Shown here piece after piece: positions 1 through 8,322 of a stretch of DNA of 64,000 nt; position 1 is the stretch's first letter; the number at the start of each line of letters is the position of its first letter. The stretch spans positions 41,231-105,230 of the forward strand of contig NZ_BOOB01000053.1 of the NCBI RefSeq assembly GCF_016863015.1, given 5' to 3'. Made by a program: the position numbers and the translations under genes. The notes under the pieces were generated by a model. It was not told where the DNA came from. It worked only from the letters and a program-made list of their open reading frames with translations, and did not search any database. The stretch comes from Microbispora amethystogenes (GTDB lineage Bacteria; Actinomycetota; Actinomycetes; Streptosporangiales; Streptosporangiaceae).

Positions 1-255
1 AAGGCCAACCTCGTGCCGGGTTCGGCCACCGCTCCGGCGCCCTCCGCGGAACCCGCCCCCGCGGCGGCGGTCACCCCGCCGCCACCCCCGCCCGTGCTCT
101 CGCCCGAGCGGGTGCGCAGCAGGCTCTCCAGCTTCCAGCAGGGCGTACGGCAGGGCCGTGCGGTCGCGCGCGGGGAGGCCGGAGAGGACCAGGGATACCC
201 CGGGGCGGCGTCCCTGGGCATGCCTGATGCCCAGGACAGTGAGAAGGAGGACTGA
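1..255 (+). CDS. C-terminal end of conservon sensor kinase-like protein (CvnA type), partial
   Basis: Only the last 84 residues are inside the window; the reading frame is open from base 1 and ends at the TGA at 253-255. What is visible is a Pro/Ala-rich low-complexity tail followed by a charged end, with no catalytic motif. The assignment rests on context: the next three genes are roadblock, DUF742 and a small GTPase, the fixed order of actinobacterial conservons, whose first gene encodes a membrane sensor resembling a histidine kinase. The stop overlaps the ATG of the next gene by one base, so the genes are translationally coupled. The visible tail alone would not identify the family. Confidence 0.7.
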   Translation, partial: KANLVPGSATAPAPSAEPAPAAAVTPPPPPPVLSPERVRSRLSSFQQGVRQGRAVARGEAGEDQGYPGAASLGMPDAQDSEKED

Positions 256-677
256 TGAGGGAGATGAGTCAGGCCGCACGCGGCATCAACTGGTTGATCA
301 CGGACTTCGTGAACAACGTGCCCGGTGTGGCGCACACTGTGGTGGTGTCGGCCGACGGGTTGCCTCTGGCGTTCTCGGACGGATTTCCCAAGGATCGGGC
401 GGATCAGCTGGCGGCGGTGGCCGCGGGGTTGATCAGTCTGACGCAGGGGGCGTCCCGGGTGTTCGAGGGAGGTCCCGTCACGCAGACCGTGGTGGAGATG
501 CAGCGGGGGTTGTTGCTGATCATGTCGATCAGTGACGGGTCGTGTCTGGCGGTTCTGGCGGCGGCCGACTCCGATCTCGGTCTGGTGGCCTATCAGATGA
601 CGTTGCTGGTGGAGCGTGCGGGGCAGGTGCTGACCCCCGCGGTCCGGGCCGAGCTGCAGTCCTCCCACCCGAGGTGA
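255..677 (+). CDS. cvnB: Roadblock/LC7 domain protein, conservon component B
   Basis: A 140-residue cytosolic protein that fits a single roadblock/LC7 fold, with the typical stretch on self-association and GTPase binding (VVVSADGLPLAFSDGF near residues 29-44). In conservons this subunit is thought to act with the small GTPase as a G-protein-like relay below the sensor. A GGAGG sits just before the ATG, which overlaps the previous stop by one base. A second in-frame ATG lies three codons in. The next 139 bases before the DUF742 gene hold no gene and no strong hairpin that I can see. Confidence 0.9.
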   Translation: MREMSQAARGINWLITDFVNNVPGVAHTVVVSADGLPLAFSDGFPKDRADQLAAVAAGLISLTQGASRVFEGGPVTQTVVEMQRGLLLIMSISDGSCLAVLAAADSDLGLVAYQMTLLVERAGQVLTPAVRAELQSSHPR

Positions 678-816
678 CCCGCCGTTCCGCGAGGTGAGAC
701 CCGCGGGACGACAGGTCGGGAGACGCGCCCGGGAGCGGGCGCACCGGGTGGCCACCGGGATTCCGGAGCGCGGCCACCAGGCGTCCGAGCGATAACAAGA
801 ACGTCAGGAGGACGTT

Positions 817-1254
817 GTGGCAGGCGGCGGCTGGAACAACGAGCCCTACTCGCCGGTGGCCGACGCCCACCGGCAGTACGGCGGTGCGACCCCCAACCCG
901 AGGCCGGCGCAGACGGAGCAGAGCTCCCTCGTACGCCCCTACGCGGTGACGGGAGGACGCACGGCGCCACGCGTCCAGCTGGCGATGGAAGCGCTCGTGT
1001 CCTCCGCCACCTCGGTGCAGCAGGACCTTTCCACGTTCACCCCGGAGCGCCAGGCGATCAGCACGCTGTGCCGTCAGGTGCGGTCGGTGGCGGAGGTGTC
1101 GGCGTTGCTGCGGATTCCGCTGGGTGTGGTCCGTGTGGTTATCGCGGACATGGCGGCGGAGGGGTTGGTGCATGTGCATCAGCCGCAGTTGGAGGCGGGT
1201 AAGCCGGATCTGAACTTGCTGGAAAGGGTGCTCAGTGGACTTCGCAGGCTCTAG
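817..1254 (+). CDS. cvnC: DUF742 protein, conservon component C
   Basis: A 145-residue protein that starts at a GTG preceded by AGGAGGA. The N-terminal third is polar and variable. The remainder is the DUF742 winged-helix-like domain, ending in a segment (residues about 85-140) that reads like a helix-turn-helix: choice between 'STLCRQVRSVAEVSALL' and 'PLGVVRVVIADMAAEG'. It lies between roadblock and GTPase genes as in other conservons and overlaps the GTPase start by 20 bases. Its biochemical role is unknown; it is assumed to be part of the relay complex. Confidence 0.9.
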   Translation: MAGGGWNNEPYSPVADAHRQYGGATPNPRPAQTEQSSLVRPYAVTGGRTAPRVQLAMEALVSSATSVQQDLSTFTPERQAISTLCRQVRSVAEVSALLRIPLGVVRVVIADMAAEGLVHVHQPQLEAGKPDLNLLERVLSGLRRL

Positions 1255-1813
1255 CCGGGGGCTGACCTCGACGAAGATCGTGGTCGCGGGGGGTTTCGGT
1301 GTGGGCAAGACGACTTTCGTGGGGGCGGTGTCGGAGATTGTGCCGCTGACGACGGAGGCGGTGATGACCGACGCGTCGGCGGGTGTGGATGATGTGGGGC
1401 TGGTGCCGCACAAGACGACCACGACGGTGGCGATGGACTTCGGGCGGGTGTCGCTGGATCGGGATCTGATCTTGTATCTGTTCGGTACGCCGGGTCAGCA
1501 TCGGTTCTGGTTCATGTGGGATGACCTGGTGCGGGGGGCGATCGGTGCGGTGGTGCTGGTCGACACCCGGCGGTTGGCCGACAGTTTTCCCGCGGTGGAC
1601 TACTTCGAGGAGGCGCGGCTGCCGTTCGTCGTCGGCGTCAACGGCTTCGACGGGCAGTACACCCACTCGGAGGACGAACTGCGGGAGGCGCTCACGATCT
1701 CACCCGGGGTCCCGATCGTCCGTACGGACGCCCGGGACCGGGGATCGGTGAAGAGCACCCTGATCACGCTCGTCGAGCACGCCCTGACATCGCACGTCGG
1801 CGCGTTCCGGTGA
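1235..1813 (+). CDS. cvnD: Small GTP-binding protein, conservon component D
   Basis: 192 residues with a clear P-loop, GGFGVGKTT, near residues 19-27, and a DTRR region where G-domain proteins carry part of the nucleotide pocket. 'YLFGTPGQHRFW' near residues 83-94 is the DxxG-equivalent switch II segment, here with the Asp replaced by Thr-Pro-Gly as is usual for this actinobacterial family. It is likely the effector GTPase of the conservon, paired with the roadblock protein. It starts at an ATG inside the DUF742 gene, so translation is coupled. No promoter is seen between the conservon genes. Confidence 0.9.
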   Translation: MDFAGSSRGLTSTKIVVAGGFGVGKTTFVGAVSEIVPLTTEAVMTDASAGVDDVGLVPHKTTTTVAMDFGRVSLDRDLILYLFGTPGQHRFWFMWDDLVRGAIGAVVLVDTRRLADSFPAVDYFEEARLPFVVGVNGFDGQYTHSEDELREALTISPGVPIVRTDARDRGSVKSTLITLVEHALTSHVGAFR

Positions 1814-1938
1814 CGCCCCCGGTCCGCCGCCCGGCGATCTCACCACGGCGGCGCGGGCGTGAACGCCGTACGGGCGGATAGTCTGGGGAGACTGATGGTT
1901 CACCGACCCGTCCACTCGCTTCGAGGCTGGCCAAACAC

Positions 1939-3495
1939 GTGTTCGAGACGCTTTCCGACCGGCTGACTTCGGTCTTCTCCTCCCTTCGGTCCAAAGGCAG
2001 GCTTTCCGACGCCGACATCGACGCGACCTGCCGCGAGATCCGCATCGCGCTTCTTGAGGCGGACGTCGCGCTGCCGGTCGTGAAGGACTTCGTGGCCCGG
2101 ATCAAGGAGCGGGCCCGCGGCGCCGAGGTCTCTCAGGCGCTGAACCCCGCCCAGCAGGTCGTGAAGATCGTCAACGACGAGCTCATCGAGGTGCTGGGCG
2201 GTGAGACGCGGCGGCTGCGCTACGCCAAGAACCCGCCGACCGTGATCATGCTGGCCGGTCTCCAGGGCTCGGGCAAGACGACCCTCGCCGGCAAGCTCGC
2301 GAGGTGGCTGAGCGAGCAGGGGCACGCCCCGCTGCTCGTGGCCTGTGACCTCCAGCGCCCCAACGCCGTGCAGCAGCTCGCCGTCATGGCCGAGCGGGCC
2401 GGAGTGGCGGTGTACGCCCCCGAGCCCGGCAACGGCGTGGGCGACCCGGTCGCGGTGGCGCGGCAGTCGGTGGACCACGCGCGGCGCCAGCAGCACGACG
2501 TGGTCATCGTCGACACCGCCGGCCGCCTCGGCATCGACCAGGAGCTGATGAAGCAGGCCGCCGACATCCGCGACGCGGTCACGCCGGACGAGGTCCTGTT
2601 CGTGCTCGACGCGATGATCGGCCAGGACGCGGTGAGCACCGCCCGCGCCTTCATGGACGGCGTCGGCTTCGACGGCGTCGTGCTGACCAAGCTCGACGGC
2701 GACGCCCGCGGCGGCGCGGCCCTGTCGGTGCGGCACGTCACCGGCCGGCCGATCATGTTCGCCAGCACCGGCGAGAAGCTCGAGGACTTCGACGCCTTCC
2801 ACCCCGACCGGATGGCGGGCCGCATCCTCGACATGGGTGACATCCTCACCCTGATCGAGCAGGCGCAGAAGACGTTCGACGAGCAGGAGGCCGCCAAGAT
2901 GGCGGGCAAGCTCGTCTCCGGCGACGGCTTCACCCTCGACGACTTCCTCGAGCAGATGATGATGGTCCGCCGCATGGGGCCCATCAAGAACCTCCTCGGC
3001 ATGATGCCGGGCATGGGCCAGATGCGCGAGCAGCTCAACCAGGTCGACGACCGCGACCTGGACCGCGTCGCCGCCATCATCCGCTCGATGACCCCCGGCG
3101 AGCGGCAGGACCCGAAGATCATCAACGGCTCCCGCCGGGCGCGCATCGCCAAGGGCTCCGGAGTGACGGTCACCGAGGTGAACAACCTGGTCGTCCGGTT
3201 CTTCGAGGCCCAGAAGATGATGAAGCGGATGACCCAGGGCATGGGCATCCCGGGCATGCCCGGCGGGCGCAAGCAGAAGGCGCAGAAGCCCAAGAAGGGC
3301 CGCCGCGTCAGCGGCGACCCCCGCAAGGCCGCGCTGGGCAAGGCCGGGGCGAACGCGGCCTCGGACGGCTCGGACGAGCCGAAGCTGCCCAAGGGCCTGC
3401 TCGGCAACCTCGGGAACGGCGGTCAGCTGCCCCCCGGCCTGGAGCTTCCGCCCGGCTTCGACCCCTCCAAGCTCAAGCTGCCGGGCCAGAAGTAA
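1939..3495 (+). CDS. ffh: Signal recognition particle protein Ffh (SRP54)
   Basis: 518-residue GTPase subunit of the signal recognition particle; with 4.5S RNA it delivers nascent membrane and secreted proteins to FtsY and the translocon. The N domain is followed by the G domain with GLQGSGKTT, DLQRPNA and DTAGRLG, and TKLDGDARGG, then the Met-rich M domain (MMMVRRMGPIKNLLGMMPGM). The C-terminal tail after the M domain is long, Lys/Gly/Pro rich and actinobacterium-like. The start is a GTG; the protein begins MFETLSDRL, the usual N terminus. No SRP RNA gene was seen nearby. Just upstream a short AGTCT-GGGG-AGACT inverted repeat lies at 1880-1893, within an AT-richer patch that may be the promoter. 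Confidence 0.98.
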   Translation: MFETLSDRLTSVFSSLRSKGRLSDADIDATCREIRIALLEADVALPVVKDFVARIKERARGAEVSQALNPAQQVVKIVNDELIEVLGGETRRLRYAKNPPTVIMLAGLQGSGKTTLAGKLARWLSEQGHAPLLVACDLQRPNAVQQLAVMAERAGVAVYAPEPGNGVGDPVAVARQSVDHARRQQHDVVIVDTAGRLGIDQELMKQAADIRDAVTPDEVLFVLDAMIGQDAVSTARAFMDGVGFDGVVLTKLDGDARGGAALSVRHVTGRPIMFASTGEKLEDFDAFHPDRMAGRILDMGDILTLIEQAQKTFDEQEAAKMAGKLVSGDGFTLDDFLEQMMMVRRMGPIKNLLGMMPGMGQMREQLNQVDDRDLDRVAAIIRSMTPGERQDPKIINGSRRARIAKGSGVTVTEVNNLVVRFFEAQKMMKRMTQGMGIPGMPGGRKQKAQKPKKGRRVSGDPRKAALGKAGANAASDGSDEPKLPKGLLGNLGNGGQLPPGLELPPGFDPSKLKLPGQK

Positions 3496-3511
3496 CGGCC
3501 GGCCGGCGGGG

Positions 3512-4192
3512 TCAGAGGCCGGCGCCGGGGGCCATCGGCCTGGCGTCGATCCTGCCGTCGTCGCAGACCGTGGCGCTGAACGGGACCTCCAGGTGCGCCA
3601 CCTCGTCCGGTGGAATGATCATCAGCCGGGCCGAGGCGGGGCACCGGGTCTCGTGGTCGGTCGGCACCACCGTCCAGTGCAGTCGCGCGTGCGCGCTCGC
3701 GCCGGGCCGCAGCGTGACCCGGTGCGGCGTCACGCTCTCCCGGCGGGTACGGGTGCGCAGCACGTCGCCTCGGCCGTCGATCAGGACGAGCCCGACGAAG
3801 CCGTAGACCCAGCAGGTCCGGCCCGAGGTGTTGGTCAGCACGAGCGGCGCGTAGCGGTTCCCCGCTCCCGGGTCCTGCCGTCCGACGCGGGCCCGCAGTC
3901 CCGTCGTACGGCACCGCGCGGGCGCCTTGGCGGAGAAGCCGGTGGAGGTGGTGGAGACGGAGGCGGCGCGGATCGTGTCGTGCGCCGCCGGTGCCGACGA
4001 GGCGGCCGGTGCCGGAGCGGCGGAGACCGCGCCGGCGGCCCTGCCCGTACCCTCGCCGGAACCTCCGCCCGGGCCCGCGGCCGATGCTCCGGACGCCGGA
4101 CGCGCGGCGTCGACGGCGGACAGGGCGTAGCCGGTGGACAGCAGGATGGCCGCCGCCGCCGCGACGCCGGCTGTGCTCGTGATTACTCGCAT
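3512..4192 (-). CDS. Secreted DUF4232-type protein of unknown function
   Basis: 226 residues. An N-terminal signal peptide (about residues 1-30, hydrophobic Ala-rich core) is followed by a Ser/Ala/Pro-rich linker to about residue 90. The globular part carries the pattern of DUF4232 proteins: CRTTGL, LVLTNTSGRTCWVYGF, then a late Cys pair (RCPASARL and TVCDDG). Four Cys suggest disulfides outside the cell. It is convergent with ffh, the two stops being 16 bases apart, and unlikely to be functionally linked. Function is unknown; only the family resemblance and export are supported. Confidence 0.75.
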   Translation of the reverse strand: MRVITSTAGVAAAAAILLSTGYALSAVDAARPASGASAAGPGGGSGEGTGRAAGAVSAAPAPAASSAPAAHDTIRAASVSTTSTGFSAKAPARCRTTGLRARVGRQDPGAGNRYAPLVLTNTSGRTCWVYGFVGLVLIDGRGDVLRTRTRRESVTPHRVTLRPGASAHARLHWTVVPTDHETRCPASARLMIIPPDEVAHLEVPFSATVCDDGRIDARPMAPGAGL

Positions 4193-4520
4193 GCCTGTTG
4201 GACGGCTGATCCCGCCGGTCAGTTCGCCTGATCGGGCGCCCTTTCCACGAGGGCGCGTGTCTCCCCGTCACCGGCGGAGCCTCTTCGGGTCCATTCCGGG
4301 TGCCCCTTTTCCCGGGAGGGGGGAAAACCGGGAGCGGCGGCGGGGCCGTCGTTGCCCGAGCATGCGCAATCATCTGGCAGAATGTCAGGCTGGAACATCG
4401 TGACCAGGCGGATGCCCTCTCACCTCTGCCGGTCGCGTCTGTCCCTCGAGCGGGCTCCCGTCGTGCCCCACTCGACGAGACACCGCTCACCCACGCTCTA
4501 ATGCAGGAGAGACCACACCC
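4193..4520 (+). promoter_or_regulatory. Intergenic region with probable rpsP-operon promoter
   Basis: 328 bases without a gene between the divergent DUF4232 and rpsP genes, so promoters for both must lie here. A 7-bp inverted repeat TTTTCCC (4307-4313) and GGGAAAA (4321-4327) around a G-rich loop is the most obvious structure. A TTGCCC at 4351 followed by CAGAAT at 4377 is a weak promoter-like pair with a long 20-base spacer. These are visual matches only. Confidence 0.35.
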
Positions 4521-4976
4521 GTGGCAGTCAAGATCAAGCTCAAGCGGCTCGGAATGATCCGCAACCCGCAGTACCGCATCGTCATCGCCGACGCCCGGAG
4601 CAAGCGGGACGGCCGGGCGATCGAGGAGATCGGCCTCTACCACCCGAAGGAGAACCCCTCGCGCATCGAGGTGAACTCCGAGCGGGCGCAGTACTGGCTG
4701 AGCGTCGGCGCGCAGCCGACCGACCCGGTCCTCAAGATCTTCAAGCTGACCGGCGACTGGCAGAAGTTCAAGGGCGAGCCGGCCCCCGCCACTCCGCTCC
4801 TGGTCGCCGAGCCCAAGCCCGACCGGCACGCGGCGTACGAGGCCGCGGCCCGGGAGTCGCTGTCGAGCGACTCCGGCGCCGCCGCCACCACGCCGAAGAA
4901 GGCCAGGAAGCCTGCGAAGGCCGAAGAGACCGCCGAGGTCCCGGCCGCGGAGGAGAAGCCGGAAGGCGAGGCCTGA
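4521..4976 (+). CDS. rpsP: 30S ribosomal protein S16
   Basis: 151 residues. The first about 85 residues are the standard S16 domain ([21 protein letters not shown] in essence, then [21 protein letters not shown]). The C-terminal about 60 residues form an Ala/Lys/Glu-rich extension common in actinobacteria. The start is a GTG. It opens the operon rpsP, KH protein, rimM, trmD, rplS and is one base apart from the KH gene. Confidence 0.98.
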   Translation: MAVKIKLKRLGMIRNPQYRIVIADARSKRDGRAIEEIGLYHPKENPSRIEVNSERAQYWLSVGAQPTDPVLKIFKLTGDWQKFKGEPAPATPLLVAEPKPDRHAAYEAAARESLSSDSGAAATTPKKARKPAKAEETAEVPAAEEKPEGEA

Positions 4977-4977
4977 G

Positions 4978-5220
4978 GTGCTCGAGGAAGCCCTCGAACA
5001 CCTGGTCAAGGGCATCGTCGAGCATCCGGACGACGTCCGGGTCCGCGCCCGGCGCATTCGCACCGGGCGCGTTCTCGAGGTCCGGGTTCACCCCGACGAC
5101 CTCGGCAAGGTGATCGGCCGTGGCGGCCGTACGGCCAGGGCGTTGCGCACCGTCGTCAACGCCCTGTCGGACGGCAAGTACGTGCGGATCGACCTGGTCG
5201 ACCTTGAAGAGGCGCGCTGA
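4978..5220 (+). CDS. khpA: KH-domain RNA-binding protein (KhpA-like)
   Basis: 80 residues that form a single type-II KH domain with the GxxG loop GKVIGRGGRTARALR near residues 42-56. This small protein always sits between rpsP and rimM in actinobacteria and many other bacteria and binds RNA, often with a partner KhpB. The GTG start is directly after the rpsP stop with one base between, indicating coupled translation. Confidence 0.93.
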   Translation: MLEEALEHLVKGIVEHPDDVRVRARRIRTGRVLEVRVHPDDLGKVIGRGGRTARALRTVVNALSDGKYVRIDLVDLEEAR

Positions 5221-5246
5221 GCCCGCTCCAGCGGCGACGCTCGCGC

Positions 5247-5275
5247 CCGGGGGACCCCGCACCGGGGTCCCCCGG
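5247..5275. terminator. Strong GC hairpin between KH gene and rimM
   Basis: A perfect 13-bp inverted repeat (5247-5259 and 5263-5275) with a 3-base loop, in the 164-base gap before rimM. No T-run follows, so it may be an actinobacterial U-less terminator or an attenuator that lowers rimM-trmD-rplS expression relative to rpsP. Confidence 0.6.
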
Positions 5276-5384
5276 TGTGTTTTCCGGGACTTTCCGCGAG
5301 TGGTCGCGAGGCGGTCGCAGGGATGCGGCGGCGCCTCGGGACGAAAAGTGACGAAGAAGGATTGTTGGCGGAGGTAGGCGGCAC

Positions 5385-5912
5385 GTGCAGCTAGTCGTGG
5401 GCAGGATCGGCCGTCCGCACGGCGTGCGGGGCGAGGTCACGGTCGAGGTGCGCACCGACGACCCCGACTCGCGGTTCGCCCCGGGTACGACGCTGGTCAC
5501 CGACCCGGCCTCGGCCGGCCCGGTGACCGTCGAGCGGTCCCGGTGGCACAAGGACATCCTGCTGCTGACCATCGAGGGCGTGGCGAACCGCGACGCCGCC
5601 GAGGCGCTGCGCGGCACCCTGCTCGTCGTGGACTCCGCCGACCTGCCGCCGCTGGAGGACCCCGACGAGTTCCACGACCACGAACTCATCGGCCTGACGG
5701 TCGTGACGACCGAGGGAGAACGGGTCGGCGAGGTGGGCGACGTCCTCCACCACGGCCAGGACCTGCTGGTGGTGACCCGGCCGGCCCTCGACGACGCGTA
5801 CATCCCGTTCGTCAAGGCGCTCGTGCCCGAGATCGACCTCGGGAAGGGGATCCTGGTCGTCGACCCTCCGCCCGGACTGCTCGACACCGAGCTCGACACC
5901 GGGGCGGAGTAG
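5385..5912 (+). CDS. rimM: Ribosome maturation factor RimM
   Basis: 175 residues. The N-terminal domain carries VGRIGRPHGVRGEVTVEVRTDD; the C-terminal PRC-barrel part carries DDAYIPFVKALVPEIDLGKGILVVDPPPGLL, both diagnostic. RimM binds S19 and is needed for 16S processing and 30S head assembly. The start is GTG. Ten bases separate its stop from trmD, the usual partner. Confidence 0.98.
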   Translation: MQLVVGRIGRPHGVRGEVTVEVRTDDPDSRFAPGTTLVTDPASAGPVTVERSRWHKDILLLTIEGVANRDAAEALRGTLLVVDSADLPPLEDPDEFHDHELIGLTVVTTEGERVGEVGDVLHHGQDLLVVTRPALDDAYIPFVKALVPEIDLGKGILVVDPPPGLLDTELDTGAE

Positions 5913-5922
5913 GAGCGGCCGC

Positions 5923-6795
5923 ATGCGCGTCGACATCATCTCGATCTTCCCGGAGTACTTCGCCCCGCTCGACGTCTCCTTGATGGGCAAGGCGCGCGAG
6001 CGCGGCATCCTGGACATCCACCTGCACCAGCTCCGCGACTGGACCCACGACGTCCACAAGACGGTGGACGACACGCCGTACGGCGGCGGGCCCGGCATGG
6101 TGATGAAGCCGGAGATCTGGGGTGCGGCCGTCGACGCCGTGATCGGGGAGGGACGCGCCGCCTCCGGCGAGGACACGCTGCCCCGGATGATCGTGCCCAC
6201 GCCGAGCGGACGGCCGTTCACCCAGGAAGTGGCGCTGGAGTACGCCAAGGAGCCGTGGCTGCTGTTCGCGCCCGCGCGCTACGAGGGCATCGACTCCCGG
6301 GTCGTGGCCGAGTACGGCGCCCGCCTGCGGGCCGACGAGGTGAGCATCGGCGACTACGTCCTGGCCGGGGGAGAGGCCGCCGTCCTGGTGATGGTCGAGG
6401 CCGTGGGCAGGCTGCTGCCCGGGGTCCTCGGCAACGCGCGGTCGGTGGCCGACGACTCCTTCGCCCCGGGTGCCATGGCCAACCTGCTGGAAGGCCCCGT
6501 CTACACGAAACCGCCCGTGTGGCGGGGGCACGAGGTGCCCGAGGTCCTCCTGTCGGGTCATCACGGCAGGATCGCCCGGTGGCGGCGGGATGAGGCGCTG
6601 CGCCGCACGCTGGAGCGCAGGCCGGAACTGGCCGCCAGACTCGACCGGGAGAGCTTCGACAAGCACGACCGGCGGGTCGTCGAGGAGTTCGAGGAACGCC
6701 GGTCCGCCGCAGTGTCGGTCGGCGGGTCGGTCGGCGGGTCGGTCGGCGGGTCGGGCGGCGAGTTTCGCGCAGCGCCGGAAGATGTGGCAGACTGA
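5923..6795 (+). CDS. trmD: tRNA (guanine-37-N1)-methyltransferase TrmD
   Basis: 290 residues, longer than the usual 240-260. It methylates G37 of tRNAs that read codons beginning with C to prevent frameshifts. Visible family motifs: DTPYGGGPGMVMKPE, YEGIDSRV, SIGDYVLAGGEAAVLVMVEAV and SRRxxx-like region 'LLSGHHGRIARWRR'. The extra length is a C-terminal tail of about 30 residues made partly of VGGS repeats encoded by a 12-bp tandem repeat; the tail is unlikely to be needed for catalysis. Confidence 0.97.
   Translation: MRVDIISIFPEYFAPLDVSLMGKARERGILDIHLHQLRDWTHDVHKTVDDTPYGGGPGMVMKPEIWGAAVDAVIGEGRAASGEDTLPRMIVPTPSGRPFTQEVALEYAKEPWLLFAPARYEGIDSRVVAEYGARLRADEVSIGDYVLAGGEAAVLVMVEAVGRLLPGVLGNARSVADDSFAPGAMANLLEGPVYTKPPVWRGHEVPEVLLSGHHGRIARWRRDEALRRTLERRPELAARLDRESFDKHDRRVVEEFEERRSAAVSVGGSVGGSVGGSGGEFRAAPEDVAD
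6718..6753 (+). repeat. Three perfect 12-bp tandem repeats in trmD
   Basis: The unit GTCGGCGGGTCG occurs three times without mismatch and encodes VGGS each time, in the 3' end of trmD. A partial, diverged fourth unit follows. Being a multiple of three, copy-number changes keep the frame. Confidence 0.95.
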
Positions 6796-6949
6796 GTCGC
6801 TGCTGCCTACTTCCGCATGTCCGGGTGAGCCCCGGTCGAGGGGTGGCAGACAAGACGTATCAAGCCAAGCGCGCGTGTCCCCCTCGATGCCGAGCCGCGG
6901 CCCGGCCGGGTGGACCTCCGCGTGCTCATGTCAATGAGGAACCGCCGCC

Positions 6950-7315
6950 ATGCACACGCAGATCCAGGAGCTCGAGAAGGCTGCCCTGCGCAGCGACGTA
7001 CCGGACTTCCGCCCGGGTGACACGCTGGAGGTTCACGTCCGCGTCGTCGAGGGCAACCGGTCCCGTATCCAGGTGTTCAAGGGGTTCGTCCTGCGCCGTC
7101 AGGGCGGCGGCATCCGTGAGACGTTCACGGTCCGCAAGGTCAGCTACGGCGTCGGCGTCGAGCGCACCTTCCCGGTCCACAGCCCGGTGATCGAGAAGAT
7201 CACGCTGGTCACCCGCGGCGACGTCCGCAGGGCCAAGCTGTACTACATGCGTGACCTGCGCGGAAAGGCCGCCCGCATCCGCGAGAAGCGCGAGGCGCTG
7301 CCGGCCGCCAAGTAG
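6950..7315 (+). CDS. rplS: 50S ribosomal protein L19
   Basis: 121 residues with the standard L19 signature: [27 protein letters not shown] and a [10 protein letters not shown] core. L19 lies at the 30S-50S interface. It is separated from trmD by 154 bases and followed by a T-rich hairpin terminator, which marks the end of the operon. Confidence 0.98.
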   Translation: MHTQIQELEKAALRSDVPDFRPGDTLEVHVRVVEGNRSRIQVFKGFVLRRQGGGIRETFTVRKVSYGVGVERTFPVHSPVIEKITLVTRGDVRRAKLYYMRDLRGKAARIREKREALPAAK

Positions 7316-7328
7316 GGCCTTGGGGATC

Positions 7329-7364
7329 GTGGTCCGTGCCTCAGGTGCGGGCCACTTTCTTTTT
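7329..7364 (+). terminator. Rho-independent terminator after rplS
   Basis: An 8-bp stem (7329-7336 with 7348-7355, one G-T pair) and an 11-base loop are followed by a T-rich run TTTCTTTTT. This is one of the few classical T-tailed terminators in the window. Confidence 0.75.
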
Positions 7365-7473
7365 GGCCGGGGATGCGGTGTCCTCGACGCTCGCCGTCCT
7401 GGACATCATCTAGGCTCAGCAGCGTTGGCTAGCGAGGACAGGGGCCGGGCACGAGTCGCCTGTCGAGGACGGG

Positions 7474-8283
7474 GTGGACGTGGTCGCCGAAGACGTCAAG
7501 CAGAACGCCGAGGACGGCAAGAAGAAAGGCTCGTTCTGGCGTGAGTTGCCCGTTCTGATCGTGGTCGCTCTCGCTCTGGCCCTGCTGATCAAGTCTTTCG
7601 TGGTCCAGGCGTTCTACATCCCGTCGGGGTCGATGGAGAACACGCTCCTCATCAACGACCGGGTCCTGGTCAACAAGCTCGTCTACCGCGTACGCGACAT
7701 CGCGCGCGGCGACGTCGTCGTGTTCTCCGGAGTGGACTCCTGGGATCCCGAGGTGCAGATAGAGGAGCCGTCGAACCCCGTCGTCGGGGCCATGCGCTGG
7801 ATCGGCACGGCCTTCGGAATGGTCCCGGGGGAGAAGGACTACATCAAGCGGGTCATCGGCGTGCCCGGAGACAAGGTCAAGTGCTGCGACGCCCAGGGCC
7901 GCGTCACCGTGAACGGCGTGCCGCTCGAAGAGAAGTCGTATTTGTACCCGGGCAACGCGCCGTCGGACCGGCCGTTCGAGGTCACCGTGCCGCCGGGCCG
8001 CCTGTGGGTCATGGGCGACCACCGCTCGCTCTCCTGGGACTCCCGCCTGCACACCGGTGACCCGGGCGGCGGTACGATCCCCGCCGACAAGGTGATCGGG
8101 CGCGCGTTCGTCATCGTCTGGCCGTTCGACCGGGCCAAGATCCTGCCGATCCCGGACACGTTCGGGCAGCCGGGCTTCCAGGCCGCCGCCGGAGCGGCGC
8201 CGTTCGCGGCCGGCTTCGCCGGGGCCGTGCCGCTGGTCGCCGTGGGGCGCCGGATGGGGCGCAGGCTCAGGCGGCGGCGGTAG
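7474..8283 (+). CDS. lepB: Signal peptidase I, first copy
   Basis: 269-residue membrane protease that removes signal peptides on the outer face of the membrane. One N-terminal transmembrane segment (about residues 26-44) precedes the catalytic Ser in YIPSGSMENTLL and the catalytic Lys in YIKRVIGVPGDKV; the box MGDHRSLSWDSR is also present. A second hydrophobic stretch close to the C terminus (GAAPFAAGFAGAVPLVAVG) before an Arg-rich end suggests a second membrane anchor. The start is a GTG. A second lepB follows 39 bases downstream. Confidence 0.96.
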   Translation: MDVVAEDVKQNAEDGKKKGSFWRELPVLIVVALALALLIKSFVVQAFYIPSGSMENTLLINDRVLVNKLVYRVRDIARGDVVVFSGVDSWDPEVQIEEPSNPVVGAMRWIGTAFGMVPGEKDYIKRVIGVPGDKVKCCDAQGRVTVNGVPLEEKSYLYPGNAPSDRPFEVTVPPGRLWVMGDHRSLSWDSRLHTGDPGGGTIPADKVIGRAFVIVWPFDRAKILPIPDTFGQPGFQAAAGAAPFAAGFAGAVPLVAVGRRMGRRLRRRR

Positions 8284-8322
8284 GGCGGACGTGCGCGAGC
8301 CCGGAGGAGAGAGCGAGAGCAA

